The notes: generated by a model not told the origin, from the sequence alone. 7,003 bases of DNA from Betaproteobacteria bacterium (GCA_025997095.1 BNUD01000111.1:1-7003); one strand, 5' to 3'. Counted from the stretch's first letter, positions 1 to 6,508 are shown. Numbers and translations are program-made.

Positions 1-50
1 AGCGTCCGATAACTGAACATCTCCCCCTGACTTATGTCTTGCCCACGCAT
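1..50 (-). CDS. DDE transposase, IS5/IS1182-like, N-terminal fragment (runs off the left edge)
   Basis: Reading leftward from the ATG at 50, the first residues are MRGQDISQGEMFSYRTL. This matches the start pattern M-R-G-x-D-x-x-Q-x-x-M/L-F-S-Y of a common group of IS5/IS1182-type DDE transposases, where it begins the N-terminal region that precedes the RNase H-like catalytic core. Only about 17 codons are visible, so the catalytic residues, the length and intactness cannot be judged. The start is supported by GGGAG at 57-61, six bases upstream. The family name rests on recalled resemblance of a short segment, so the exact IS family is uncertain; that this is a transposase start is more secure. 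Confidence 0.6.
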   Translation of the reverse strand, partial: MRGQDISQGEMFSYRT

Positions 51-78
51 TGATTGCTCCCGGTTCTCGAATGGGTTA

Positions 79-84
79 ATTATA
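79..84 (-). promoter_or_regulatory. Possible -10 element for the IS transposase
   Basis: TATAAT is read on the minus strand here, 28 bases upstream of the transposase ATG, in a locally AT-rich stretch (75-98) within otherwise GC-rich DNA. No good -35 hexamer is seen at normal spacing, as the expected place is GC-rich (CCCGCC). It may be a weak promoter or one completed by other features of the IS end. Confidence 0.35.
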
Positions 85-103
85 ACATATACATAATTTG
101 GGG

Positions 104-123
104 CGGGGTTTTTCAACATCCTG
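104..123. repeat. Putative terminal inverted repeat of the insertion sequence
   Basis: On the minus strand this reads CAGGATGTTGAAAAACCCCG, which resembles known IS ends with the core TGTTGAAAAAC. It lies about 55 bases outside the transposase start, a usual distance. The partner repeat is not in the window, so the inverted-repeat nature is not shown directly. Confidence 0.45.
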
Positions 124-245
124 TTAAGGGCGCAAAAGCCAAGGGTTATCCGGTTTCTGCGATTTTTCCAACCCGATTGTTCCACTCACATCGCATATTG
201 GCGTGATTCGCGGCAGCATCCGCCAAAAAGTGCGCCAAACGGTAA
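124..245. other. Unassigned sequence between the IS end and the RAYT break
   Basis: About 120 bases separate the putative IS end from the point where RAYT homology stops. All three minus-strand frames stay open for part of this stretch, but none continues the transposase in a way I can recognise, so a single frameshift does not explain the truncation. It looks like foreign or rearranged DNA joined at the break. Confidence 0.4.
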
Positions 246-599
246 ATTCGGCATGACGCACCACGCCAGCAGCCGGTAACGCTCGCCCGCATGGTAAAGC
301 AGGGCTTCCTGCACGATTTTGGCGATTGTCGGATTTTGCAAGACACATGACCCCAGGCCTGAATCCAGCCATTGTTCGATGCGTATGCGGCGTTGTTCCG
401 CTTGTTGATTTTCCGGAATCGTCTTTAATGCTTGTTCGAGTTGGCGCAACTTCTCTTGCGGTAGTGCATCCGCCAGTCGGAACGTGACCGACTGCACAAG
501 ATCTGGCGCATCACAGTGCGGCAAATAGCCTCCGGCGTACCAGCCCCTGGGGGCGATGGCGTCCTCGCTCCCGGCATTTGTCACTTGCGGGCGGCGCAT
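186..599 (-). pseudogene. Truncated REP-associated tyrosine transposase (RAYT, IS200-like Y1 family)
   Basis: The 137-codon frame contains the N-terminal part of a Y1/RAYT transposase: a W-Y-x-G-G-Y-L-P-H block at residues 20-28, then VQSVTFRLADALP (35-47), a charged helical segment (48-77) and YRLLAWCVMPN (108-118). In intact family members MPN is followed at once by HVHVL, which supplies the HUH metal-binding histidines, and later by a catalytic tyrosine. Here homology ends at residue 118 (about base 246) and 19 unrelated residues follow to a stop. The protein is far shorter than the roughly 190-230 residues usual for the family and cannot be an active nuclease. The first ten residues or so overlap the end of the neighbouring gene, and residues 10-19 are encoded by a palindromic repeat, so the original start is uncertain. 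RAYTs are domesticated relatives of IS200/IS605 transposases linked to REP palindromes. Confidence 0.72.
549..572. repeat. Shortened copy of the GGGAGCGA palindromic repeat, inside the RAYT remnant
   Basis: On the minus strand this reads GGGAGCGA followed by GGACGCCATCGCCCCC. The first eight bases match the start of the left arm of the repeat seen complete at 4186-4238, and the rest matches its right arm with two differences. The outer arms pair at 7 of 8 positions, giving a short hairpin. The repeat encodes about residues 10-19 of the RAYT frame (around SEDAIAPRG). REP palindromes beside a RAYT gene are a hallmark of this class. Confidence 0.5.
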
Positions 600-3500
600 A
601 CAGGCGCGTCGTTGCCTGCCCAGGTCAGCAGATAATGCCTGACGCCCATGAAATGGGAAGCGATATGGTTCAGCGTGCCGCTCTCCTGATCAATGGCGAT
701 TGCCTTCTGACTATCCCCCTTCCCTAACGCGCCCAGCATGGCGATGACCAGCAGGTGTTCGCGGGTTTCGGGAGCAAGGTTGTCGGCTTCGGGCATCGCC
801 AATACCGCTTCGGCTTCCTTTTGCATGGCTGCCACATCACGCGCTGCCGCTGCCGCATAACTGCGCAGCAAGGCGGCTGCCAGAGGCGAGCGAGTTACTT
901 TGGCAGGCAACCAGTTCGGCACAGGTTTCCAGATGTCTGCCAAATCTTCGGCGGGCAATGCGCCAATGGAGTTTTCCGCCAGCATACTCAGGGCGGCGCT
1001 CCAATCCTGTATCTGTGCCGGGGTATCCAGGCTGGCGGTTTGCTGCACGGTGGAGAGCGCGTAGCCGATGGCTTGCGTATTCAGCGCCATGTTGCGTTTG
1101 AGTTCGACGCCGACGCGCCCTTGCCGGATGGCCTCTGTGACTTGCAACGCCTGAAAACGCCGGGTACTGAATGTACTGAGCGGATCTCCCGCATTTTTCG
1201 ATTTGGAGCCGGATGGAACACGGCAATCCAGAATGTCCAGTACGGGCAAGCCATTGCTGACCAGGCTGGAGAGGAAGGAGGCGGTCTCATTTCGGAAGCG
1301 CGTTCCGGGGGCGTTGAGCGACACATTCGGGTAATAATCGGAGTGAATGGGGGCATCGAACAAACGCGCATACTGACGAATCACTTCACCCCCACCAATC
1401 CGGCGCAGGGTGATTTCGTCCATATTGCCAAGCCCTACCCGGCGCAATTCCGCCGCCAGCCCCGCTTCGCGCCAGGGCGCATCCGAAAAGGGGCGCACCA
1501 GTTCTGTTTTGGGCGCGAGAATCAGCAGGTCGCCATCGTTAATTGCATAAATCTCGGCATTCGGAAATTCGTTGACCAACGCCGAGAGCATGGTGGCCAC
1601 CAGGGGATCACTGATTTCATAGGTATGCAGCCACTGCACCAACACGCCATCCTCTTTGAGGTGTTTTTTCAGGAACTGATAAAACTCGACGGTAAACAGG
1701 TTGGCGACACCGCTGACCCAAGGGTTGGAAGGTTCGGAAACGATGGCGTCGTACTGGCGCCCACCCGTCGAGAAAAAAGTACGGGCGTCGTCGATGCGGA
1801 CATGCGAGCGCGGATCGTGATAGGCGCGCTCGACGCGCTGACCAAATAATTTGGCGGCGTCGTACATGACCTGTTCAATTTCAATCGTGTCGACATTCTG
1901 CGGCACGGAACTACCCAATACCGTATGTGTGCTTAAACCGGAACCCCAACCAATGAGGGCAATTTCTTTGGGGGCCGGGTGTGCGATCAAGGGCATGGCG
2001 CCCAGCATGAGCATGGTAATTTCGTCAAATGCGGGCGGTCGGTTGATGGGTGTCATGGCGGCATCGGATTTGCCATTGGTCACAATGGACAGCGAATCGT
2101 TAAGGCTGCGGATGGCGACGGTGGCGGTTTTACCGTCCTTCAGGAAGGGAACAGCGTAATTTTCATTCGGTCGCGCTTCCCCGGTACGAAACACGCCGGA
2201 GGTTTGCACGTTGGGGTCAAGCTGCCCCAGTTGCACACTCACGCCCAGCGCGATGAGCAGACTTGCCACGGCAGCGGCAAACCCTGGCGTTGCCCGTGCC
2301 GGACTCAAGATTCGCAAAAGATACAGCCCCAACAGCACATCCGTCATCGCCGCCAGCATCAGCCCCAGTTTGACGCCCATGACGGGAATCAGGACGTGCA
2401 CCATGATGATGACGCCCAGAATGGAACCCAAGGTATTGGCGGCGTAAATGCGACCAATGGCGCGTTCGTCGGCTCCGGCGCGCAGCAGCGCCATCGTAAA
2501 CAGCGGCAGGGTCATGCCCGCGAAAAAGGCGGCGGGGAACATCACGGATAAAGAGATGATGGCGGTGCCCAATTCAAACAGGGTGTAGCCGTTATCGGTT
2601 TTTGCCAGCCCTTCCATCATCCAGCCCACCCAGTGAAAACTCTGGGCAAACACCGGGATGGAGAGGAGCGCGGCGACGCCCATCAGCACTTGCGCGTAAC
2701 CCACGTAACAAATGGGGTCGCTGATATTGCGGCTGCGACGGCGTATCCACAGACCACCAAACGCCAAGCCCAGAATGAAGGCGGTGAGCATCAGTTCAAA
2801 GCTGTGAATGGAGCTGCCCAACGCCTGATTCAGCATCCGTACCCAGCCGAGTTCGTAGACAAACGAGGTTGCGCCGGAGAGGGCGGTCGCCGCGAGCATG
2901 ATGCGGCTTAATTTGCGGATGGCTTCGGTCTGGGGCGGGTTGTGGTTCGCTACCGGAGAGGCCGCTCTGCTCTGCCCGGCGGATTCGGGCTGCTTGCCTT
3001 CCTGCATCCACGCGCTGACCAGCCATGCCGCCACGCCGACCACGATATTCAGCCCCCCCGCCGTCATCACGGTGCCGGGTAACCCCAAGGCGGGCAGCAA
3101 CAGGAAGGTGGCGGCGAGCGCGCCCAGGGCTGCGCCCAGACTGTTGGTAAAGTAGAGTCCGCCCAGAATTTCGCCGTCTTGTTGCGGGGAAACGCGCAAG
3201 TAACCAGCGGAGAGCAGCGGGAAGGTAGCGCCTAACAGCAGGCTCTGCGGCAAAATCAGGAGCGCCGCCGTTATCCACTGATAGGCGTGGGCAAGCGTGG
3301 CGTTGTCGAGCAGGGGCAGGATGCTTTCCTGCGAAACCTGGGTATAGGTCTGGAAGACGCTCTGAAACAGTAGCCCCACGACGCCAATCAACAGTTCGAC
3401 CAGCGCGTAGCCTTTCACCAGTTTTTTCCAGCCCATCGTGCGGCGGCTGATGAACCATGCGCCCACCGCCATGCCACCCATGAAAATCGACAGCACCAGC

Positions 3501-3640
3501 GTTTGCGCGTAGGCGGCGTGCCCCAGAGTCAGCCCCAGGTATTGCGACCAGACCGATTGATAAATCAGACCGGCAAAACCGGACAAAACGAAAATGGTCA
3601 GTAAAATCCGACCTGCGGCTTTGGAGGTGAGCGGGTTCAT
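581..3640 (-). CDS. Fused MFS-like transporter / spermidine synthase-like membrane protein
   Basis: This 1019-residue protein has two hydrophobic blocks (about 11-212 and 246-470), each with roughly six or seven membrane helices and each opening with a matching motif (SGFAGLIYQSVW at 20-31; SGATSFVYELGWVRML at 255-270), which suggests internal duplication. They are joined by a hydrophilic linker at 213-243. A soluble spermidine-synthase-like domain follows at about 480-715: a beta-rich entry (TNGKSDA 521-527), the nucleotide-binding GWGSG (564-568), the acidic EIE (587-589), DDA (617-619) and SEPSNPW (635-641). Residues 760-1019 are soluble and unrecognised. This matches the fused MFS/spermidine synthase family; its substrate is not established, and polyamine synthesis should not be assumed. 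The ATG at 3640 is the only reasonable start: an in-frame TAG lies 15 bases upstream, and no clear Shine-Dalgarno precedes it. It is divergent from earP, 85 bases away, and overlaps the RAYT remnant by 19 bases at its 3' end. Confidence 0.92.
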   Translation of the reverse strand: MNPLTSKAAGRILLTIFVLSGFAGLIYQSVWSQYLGLTLGHAAYAQTLVLSIFMGGMAVGAWFISRRTMGWKKLVKGYALVELLIGVVGLLFQSVFQTYTQVSQESILPLLDNATLAHAYQWITAALLILPQSLLLGATFPLLSAGYLRVSPQQDGEILGGLYFTNSLGAALGALAATFLLLPALGLPGTVMTAGGLNIVVGVAAWLVSAWMQEGKQPESAGQSRAASPVANHNPPQTEAIRKLSRIMLAATALSGATSFVYELGWVRMLNQALGSSIHSFELMLTAFILGLAFGGLWIRRRSRNISDPICYVGYAQVLMGVAALLSIPVFAQSFHWVGWMMEGLAKTDNGYTLFELGTAIISLSVMFPAAFFAGMTLPLFTMALLRAGADERAIGRIYAANTLGSILGVIIMVHVLIPVMGVKLGLMLAAMTDVLLGLYLLRILSPARATPGFAAAVASLLIALGVSVQLGQLDPNVQTSGVFRTGEARPNENYAVPFLKDGKTATVAIRSLNDSLSIVTNGKSDAAMTPINRPPAFDEITMLMLGAMPLIAHPAPKEIALIGWGSGLSTHTVLGSSVPQNVDTIEIEQVMYDAAKLFGQRVERAYHDPRSHVRIDDARTFFSTGGRQYDAIVSEPSNPWVSGVANLFTVEFYQFLKKHLKEDGVLVQWLHTYEISDPLVATMLSALVNEFPNAEIYAINDGDLLILAPKTELVRPFSDAPWREAGLAAELRRVGLGNMDEITLRRIGGGEVIRQYARLFDAPIHSDYYPNVSLNAPGTRFRNETASFLSSLVSNGLPVLDILDCRVPSGSKSKNAGDPLSTFSTRRFQALQVTEAIRQGRVGVELKRNMALNTQAIGYALSTVQQTASLDTPAQIQDWSAALSMLAENSIGALPAEDLADIWKPVPNWLPAKVTRSPLAAALLRSYAAAAARDVAAMQKEAEAVLAMPEADNLAPETREHLLVIAMLGALGKGDSQKAIAIDQESGTLNHIASHFMGVRHYLLTWAGNDAPVCAARK

Positions 3641-3665
3641 GAGGTTAAATGCCTATCCGATTTAC

Positions 3666-3694
3666 GGGCGCGATGACAAGACGCCGTCGCTCCC
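3666..3694. repeat. Degenerate copy of the palindromic repeat between divergent genes
   Basis: The right half, ACGCCGTCGCTCCC at 3681-3694, is identical to bases 4224-4237 of the complete repeat in earP. The left half is reduced to GGGCGCGATG (3666-3675). The copy occupies about a third of the 85-base gap between the fused transporter/synthase gene and earP, where promoters for both would be expected. No convincing -10 or -35 pair is visible in that gap on either strand. Confidence 0.45.
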
Positions 3695-3725
3695 AATTTG
3701 CGTACTTGAACAGGGGCGTCATCGT

Positions 3726-4799
3726 ATGAGAACACTGCCAAAAAGTACAGACCTCTTCTGCAAGGTCATCGACAACCTGGGCGACATCGGCGTGTGCTGG
3801 CGGCTGGCACGGCAGTTGGCGGTGGAGCATGGTTTGGCAGTGCGGCTGTGGGTGGATGAACCCGCGCCGCTGGCGGCGCTGGCGCCGGATGATGTGGCGG
3901 GGGTGCGGGTTTGCCTGTGGTCGGAGCCGTTGGTGTTTGAAACGGTTGCGGATGTGGTGATTGAAGCCTTTGGCTGTGAATTGCCGGAAAATTATGTGCG
4001 GGCAATGGCAGCGCAGCCGTCACCGCCCGTGTGGATTAATCTTGAGTATCTGGGGCTGGAAGACTGGGTGGAAGGCTGTCACGGCATGGCTTCACCGCAT
4101 CCACGCTTACCGCTCACCAAACATTTCTTTTTTCCGGGGTTTACGGCACGGACGGGCGGCTTGTTGCGGGAAACGGATTTGTTGTCGGGAGCGACGGCGT
4201 CCCGCCGTCGCACGATGGCGGGGACGCCGTCGCTCCCGGAGGAAGACCCCTTGCTCGTCAGCCTGTTCTGTTATGACCCCGCACCCTTTGCGCCATTGCT
4301 GACAGCATGGCTGGAAGATGACGCGCCGCTTGTCTGCCTCGTGCCGCCGGGCAAACCGCTGGCGGTGGCGCGCGCCTGTCTGCAAGGGGATGCCCCGTGG
4401 ACGATGGGCAATGTGCGTATCGTGCCCATTCCTTTTTTGTCGCAGGATGATTATGACGAATTGCTGTTCGCCTGCGATCTCAATTTTGTGCGCGGCGAGG
4501 ATTCTTTTGTGCGGGCGCAGTGGGCGGGCAAGCCTTTTGTCTGGCAGATTTATCCGCAGGAGGAAGACGCGCATCGGCAAAAACTCGACGCCTTTCTTGA
4601 CCGTTATCGCCCCGACCCTTGCCTTGCCCGTTTCTGGCGCGCCTGGAATGGTCGGGATGCCGATTTCACACAGGATTGGCGGCGGCTGCGGCAGGCGTTG
4701 CCGGAAGTGGCGCGGCACAACAGGGCGTGGCGGGAAAAACTGCTCGCGCAAAAAGACCTTGCTTCCGCGCTCGTCAACTTCTGTGCCGCGCGGGTATAA
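3726..4799 (+). CDS. earP: EF-P arginine rhamnosyltransferase EarP
   Basis: EarP (formerly DUF2331, glycosyltransferase family GT104) transfers rhamnose from dTDP-beta-L-rhamnose to Arg32 of EF-P in the cytoplasm, inverting the anomeric centre. The protein has 357 residues against about 380 in characterised homologues. The N-terminal CKVIDNLGDIGVCWRLARQL carries the conserved aspartates Asp16 and Asp20; the second matches the proposed general base of the Neisseria enzyme. The INLEYLGLEDW (104-114) and FFFPGFTARTGGLLRE (134-149) blocks are family-typical, and RGEDSFVRAQWAGKPFVWQIYPQEEDAH (256-283) is the donor-binding signature with Glu258 and Asp259. I chose ATG 3726, preceded by AGGGG at 3712-3716, because the N-terminus then aligns with known EarP; a start at 3594 would add 44 unrelated residues from a neighbouring region. 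Residues 155-171 are encoded by a palindromic repeat, in an inter-domain segment that varies in the family. All recognisable motifs are intact, so activity is plausible. It is followed by efp, its substrate gene, 37 bases downstream. Confidence 0.94.
   Translation: MRTLPKSTDLFCKVIDNLGDIGVCWRLARQLAVEHGLAVRLWVDEPAPLAALAPDDVAGVRVCLWSEPLVFETVADVVIEAFGCELPENYVRAMAAQPSPPVWINLEYLGLEDWVEGCHGMASPHPRLPLTKHFFFPGFTARTGGLLRETDLLSGATASRRRTMAGTPSLPEEDPLLVSLFCYDPAPFAPLLTAWLEDDAPLVCLVPPGKPLAVARACLQGDAPWTMGNVRIVPIPFLSQDDYDELLFACDLNFVRGEDSFVRAQWAGKPFVWQIYPQEEDAHRQKLDAFLDRYRPDPCLARFWRAWNGRDADFTQDWRRLRQALPEVARHNRAWREKLLAQKDLASALVNFCAARV
4186..4238. repeat. 53-base palindromic repeat inside earP, the most complete copy
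   Basis: An 18-base arm at 4186-4203 (starting CGGGAGCGACGGCGTCCC) is the perfect inverted complement of 4221-4238. Between them, GCCGTCG at 4204-4210 and CGATGGC at 4213-4219 pair as an inner stem with one G-T pair and leave a two-base CA loop and a single unpaired G at 4220. The whole forms a very stable hairpin in DNA or mRNA. It is read in frame within earP as roughly GATASRRRTMAGTPSLP (155-171). The structure resembles a REP element. Confidence 0.85.
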
Positions 4800-4800
4800 T
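4771..4800 (+). promoter_or_regulatory. Putative sigma70-type promoter of efp, overlapping the earP stop codon
   Basis: A perfect TATAAT lies at 4795-4800 and contains the earP TAA (4797-4799). The hexamer TCGTCA at 4771-4776 matches 4 of 6 of the -35 consensus with an 18-base spacer. Transcription would start near 4807, giving a leader of about 30 bases before the efp ATG. This would let efp, needed in large amounts, be expressed independently of earP. Confidence 0.55.
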
Positions 4801-4836
4801 CCAGCGTTTTGTTTTTGAAGAATGCGCTGAAAGATT

Positions 4837-5394
4837 ATGAAAACCGCACAGGAACTCCGCTCCGGCAATGTCATCATGGTGGGCAACGACCCGCTGGTGG
4901 TGCAAAAGGCCGAATACAACAAGTCTGGCCGCAACTCCGCCGTGGTCAAGATGAAACTCAAGAATCTGCTCTCCGGCTCCGCTTCCGAAGCCGTCTACAA
5001 GGCGGATGACAAGTTTGAAGTCGTACAACTGGAACGCAAGGAAGTGAGTTATTCCTACTTTGCCGACCCGATGTATGTGTTTATGGACGCCGACTACAAC
5101 CAGTTCGACATCGAAGCCGAGAACATGACCGACGCCCTGAAGTATCTGGTAGACGGGATGCCCTGCGAAGTGGTGTTTTACAACGACAAGGCGATTTCCG
5201 TGGAACTGCCGACTTCGGTGGTGCGCGAAGTAACCTACACCGAACCCGCCGTCAAGGGCGACACCTCCGGCAAGGTGATGAAGCCCGCCCGCATCAGCAC
5301 CGGCTTTGAACTCCCCGTGCCCGCCTTCGTGGAAATCGGCGACAAAATTGAAATCGACACCCGCACCGACGAGTACCGCAATCGGGTGAAATGA
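4837..5394 (+). CDS. efp: Elongation factor P, Arg32 (rhamnosylated) type
   Basis: EF-P binds between the ribosomal P and E sites and stimulates peptide bond formation at consecutive prolines. The 185-residue protein has the standard length and three domains: an N-terminal KOW-like domain (about 1-64), a first OB domain (about 65-127) and a second OB domain (about 130-185). The tip loop, KSGRNSA at 29-35, has arginine at position 32, the residue rhamnosylated by EarP; lysine-type EF-Ps, modified by EpmA/EpmB, have lysine in the equivalent loop position. The C-terminal signature [28 protein letters not shown] (156-183) is family-typical. The start ATG gives the expected [11 protein letters not shown]. 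The ribosome binding site is weak: GAAAGA directly before the ATG is too close, and GAAGAA at 4817-4822 is too far. Codon use is GC-rich and clean. Adjacent earP upstream fits a modification pair. Confidence 0.97.
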   Translation: MKTAQELRSGNVIMVGNDPLVVQKAEYNKSGRNSAVVKMKLKNLLSGSASEAVYKADDKFEVVQLERKEVSYSYFADPMYVFMDADYNQFDIEAENMTDALKYLVDGMPCEVVFYNDKAISVELPTSVVREVTYTEPAVKGDTSGKVMKPARISTGFELPVPAFVEIGDKIEIDTRTDEYRNRVK

Positions 5395-5402
5395 TTTTTC
5401 AC

Positions 5403-5443
5403 GGGGACGCCGCTTCCCTGGGAGCGCCGGCGTCCCCGCCGGC
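5403..5443. repeat. Palindromic repeat copy immediately downstream of efp
   Basis: GGGGACGCC at 5403-5411 pairs perfectly with GGCGTCCCC at 5429-5437, and the middle (CCC T GGG at 5416-5422) closes a tight loop. The sequence uses the same arms as the earP copy but in opposite order. It begins nine bases after the efp stop codon. A second, competing stem follows (see terminator entry). Confidence 0.65.
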
Positions 5444-5450
5444 GGTTTTA
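5426..5450 (+). terminator. Possible rho-independent terminator of efp
   Basis: GCCGGCG at 5426-5432 pairs perfectly with CGCCGGC at 5437-5443 around a TCCC loop, followed by GGTTTTA and then another T run (5454-5458). The stem is strong but the T tract is short and set off by two Gs, so termination may be partial. It competes with the larger repeat hairpin at 5403-5437, which shares bases with it. Either structure could also protect the efp mRNA 3' end. Confidence 0.45.
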
Positions 5451-5527
5451 AGATTTTTCGCGCGGAACCAACCCCGCCAGCGCTCCCGGCAATCCAACCT
5501 TTCACAAACGGCGCGAGTCCGTCCAGC

Positions 5528-6424
5528 ATGAACGAAGCCCGCTACAAAATCGTGTTCAACGGTCTGGTGATGATGGAAACGCCGGAAGCAACCGTCAAAG
5601 CCAATCTGGCGCGTTTGTTCAAATGTGACCCCGCCCGCATCGAACCGCTGTTTACCGGGCAAACCGCCACCTTGAAGCGCAATCTTGGCGAGCAGGAAGC
5701 CAACCGCTATGTGCAGGTCTTGCGCGAGGCGGGCGCGATTGTGCACAAGGAGCTTGAACCGCCCGCCAAATCTGCCGCCGCGCCCGTTGCGCTGGAGCTT
5801 GTGGAGAAACCAGAACCTGCGCCACAACCCGCCGCTGACGCCCAAACAACCAGCACAGCCGCAACAAACGCATCCACCGACCCGTTCGACAATACCCCCG
5901 CCTGGGCACAGGCACGCCCGCAAGCGCAGGAACCACGCCCCGCCTACAAGTCGCCCACGCAGGAGCTTGCGGAACTGCGCGCGCATGAGGACGACGGCGG
6001 CTATTGCGAACTCGATTTCATCAGTCTGGAAGGGCGGCTGGGTCGGCTGCGCTATCTGGCATGGTCAATGGCGATGTGGCTGCTGCTGATTCCCGTGATT
6101 ATGGTCGGCATCTTTCTCTACACGAAGTTTCCGCCTCTGGCGATACTCGGCGCAGTGGTCGTCGGGATTCTTGCGATTGCGTTCAATTTCACGCTGACCT
6201 TCCGGCGTCTGCACGACATCGACATGTCCGCCTGGTGGATACTGCTTACATTCGCGCCCCTTGTGAGTAATTTCTTTGTACTTTTTCTGTTACTCAAAGC
6301 AGGCGACGATGGCGACAACGACTACGGTCCACCGCCGCCACCCAACAGTATCGGTGTCATCGTCATGGCAGCAGGTATGCTGCTGCTGATGGCGCTCATG
6401 ATATTCGGGCTGTTTTATTTATAA
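5528..6424 (+). CDS. DUF805 membrane protein with an N-terminal accessory domain
   Basis: The 298-residue protein has three parts. Residues 5-76 form a soluble domain (YKIVFNGLVM, NLARLFKCDPARIEPLF, TATLKRNLGEQEANRYVQVLREAGA) of a type often seen before DUF805 in proteobacteria; its function is unknown. Residues 77-155 are a low-complexity linker rich in Ala, Pro and Gln. Residues 162-298 are a DUF805 domain with GRLGRLRYL (169-177), RRLHDIDMSAWW (226-237) and GDDGDNDYGPPPPPN (259-273), interleaved with hydrophobic segments at about 178-197, 203-222, 237-256 and 275-297. DUF805 proteins are inner-membrane proteins of unknown role. The start ATG gives the expected N-terminus, though no clear Shine-Dalgarno precedes it. 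It lies 133 bases after efp and behind hairpins, so it is probably a separate unit, and no functional link to efp is evident. Confidence 0.85.
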   Translation: MNEARYKIVFNGLVMMETPEATVKANLARLFKCDPARIEPLFTGQTATLKRNLGEQEANRYVQVLREAGAIVHKELEPPAKSAAAPVALELVEKPEPAPQPAADAQTTSTAATNASTDPFDNTPAWAQARPQAQEPRPAYKSPTQELAELRAHEDDGGYCELDFISLEGRLGRLRYLAWSMAMWLLLIPVIMVGIFLYTKFPPLAILGAVVVGILAIAFNFTLTFRRLHDIDMSAWWILLTFAPLVSNFFVLFLLLKAGDDGDNDYGPPPPPNSIGVIVMAAGMLLLMALMIFGLFYL

Positions 6425-6508
6425 ATCACCCGTCATTTTCGGCGCCTTCCTGACGCCAGCGCTGGAGGATCAAAATTCGATTCAAGCGCCAGCCTGTCTG
6501 TCCGGAAC

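Larger units (their letters stand above)
1..123 (-). mobile_element. End of an IS5/IS1182-like insertion sequence (rest lies left of the window)
   Basis: The leftmost 123 bases read on the minus strand as the start of an insertion sequence: a possible terminal repeat at 104-123, a TATAAT element at 79-84, a GGGAG ribosome binding site at 57-61 and a transposase start at 50. The outer sequence, beginning CAGGATGTTGAAAAACCCCG, resembles the ends of many DDE-type elements that start with a variant of CAGGCTGTTGAAAAAC. The other end and any target duplication lie outside the window, so the boundary near 123 is inferred from resemblance only. The element sits next to a truncated RAYT gene and may have arrived in an already eroded repeat region. 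Confidence 0.6.

Noticed and set aside
755..1849. 364-codon open frame on the plus strand
   Set aside because: It lies wholly antisense to the fused transporter/synthase gene, its translation is rich in Gly, Arg, His and Gln without domain-like patterning, and the minus-strand frame has clear family motifs.
2796..3458. 220-codon open frame on the minus strand within the fused gene
   Set aside because: It is an alternative frame of the same strand, Arg-rich and without the hydrophobic segments of the real frame.
3594..3725. Upstream extension of EarP by 44 residues
   Set aside because: The extension would overlap the divergent gene's start and add residues unrelated to EarP; the ATG at 3726 has an AGGGG site and aligns with the family N-terminus.
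4107..4961. 284-codon open frame on the minus strand
   Set aside because: It is antisense to earP and the start of efp, both securely identified; the translation shows no recognisable motif and reflects the GC-rich codon use of the other strand.
4774..5529. 251-codon open frame on the minus strand
   Set aside because: It is antisense to efp and crosses the downstream hairpin. Its Gly/Val/His-rich translation is the mirror of EF-P codons.
5399..5986. 195-codon open frame on the minus strand
   Set aside because: It is antisense to the DUF805 gene and begins inside it; composition is Gly/Arg/Cys-rich with no family resemblance.
6456..6465. CCAGCGCTGG, a 10-base perfect palindrome after the DUF805 gene
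   Set aside because: It is too short to distinguish from chance in GC-rich DNA and has no T tract or second copy nearby.
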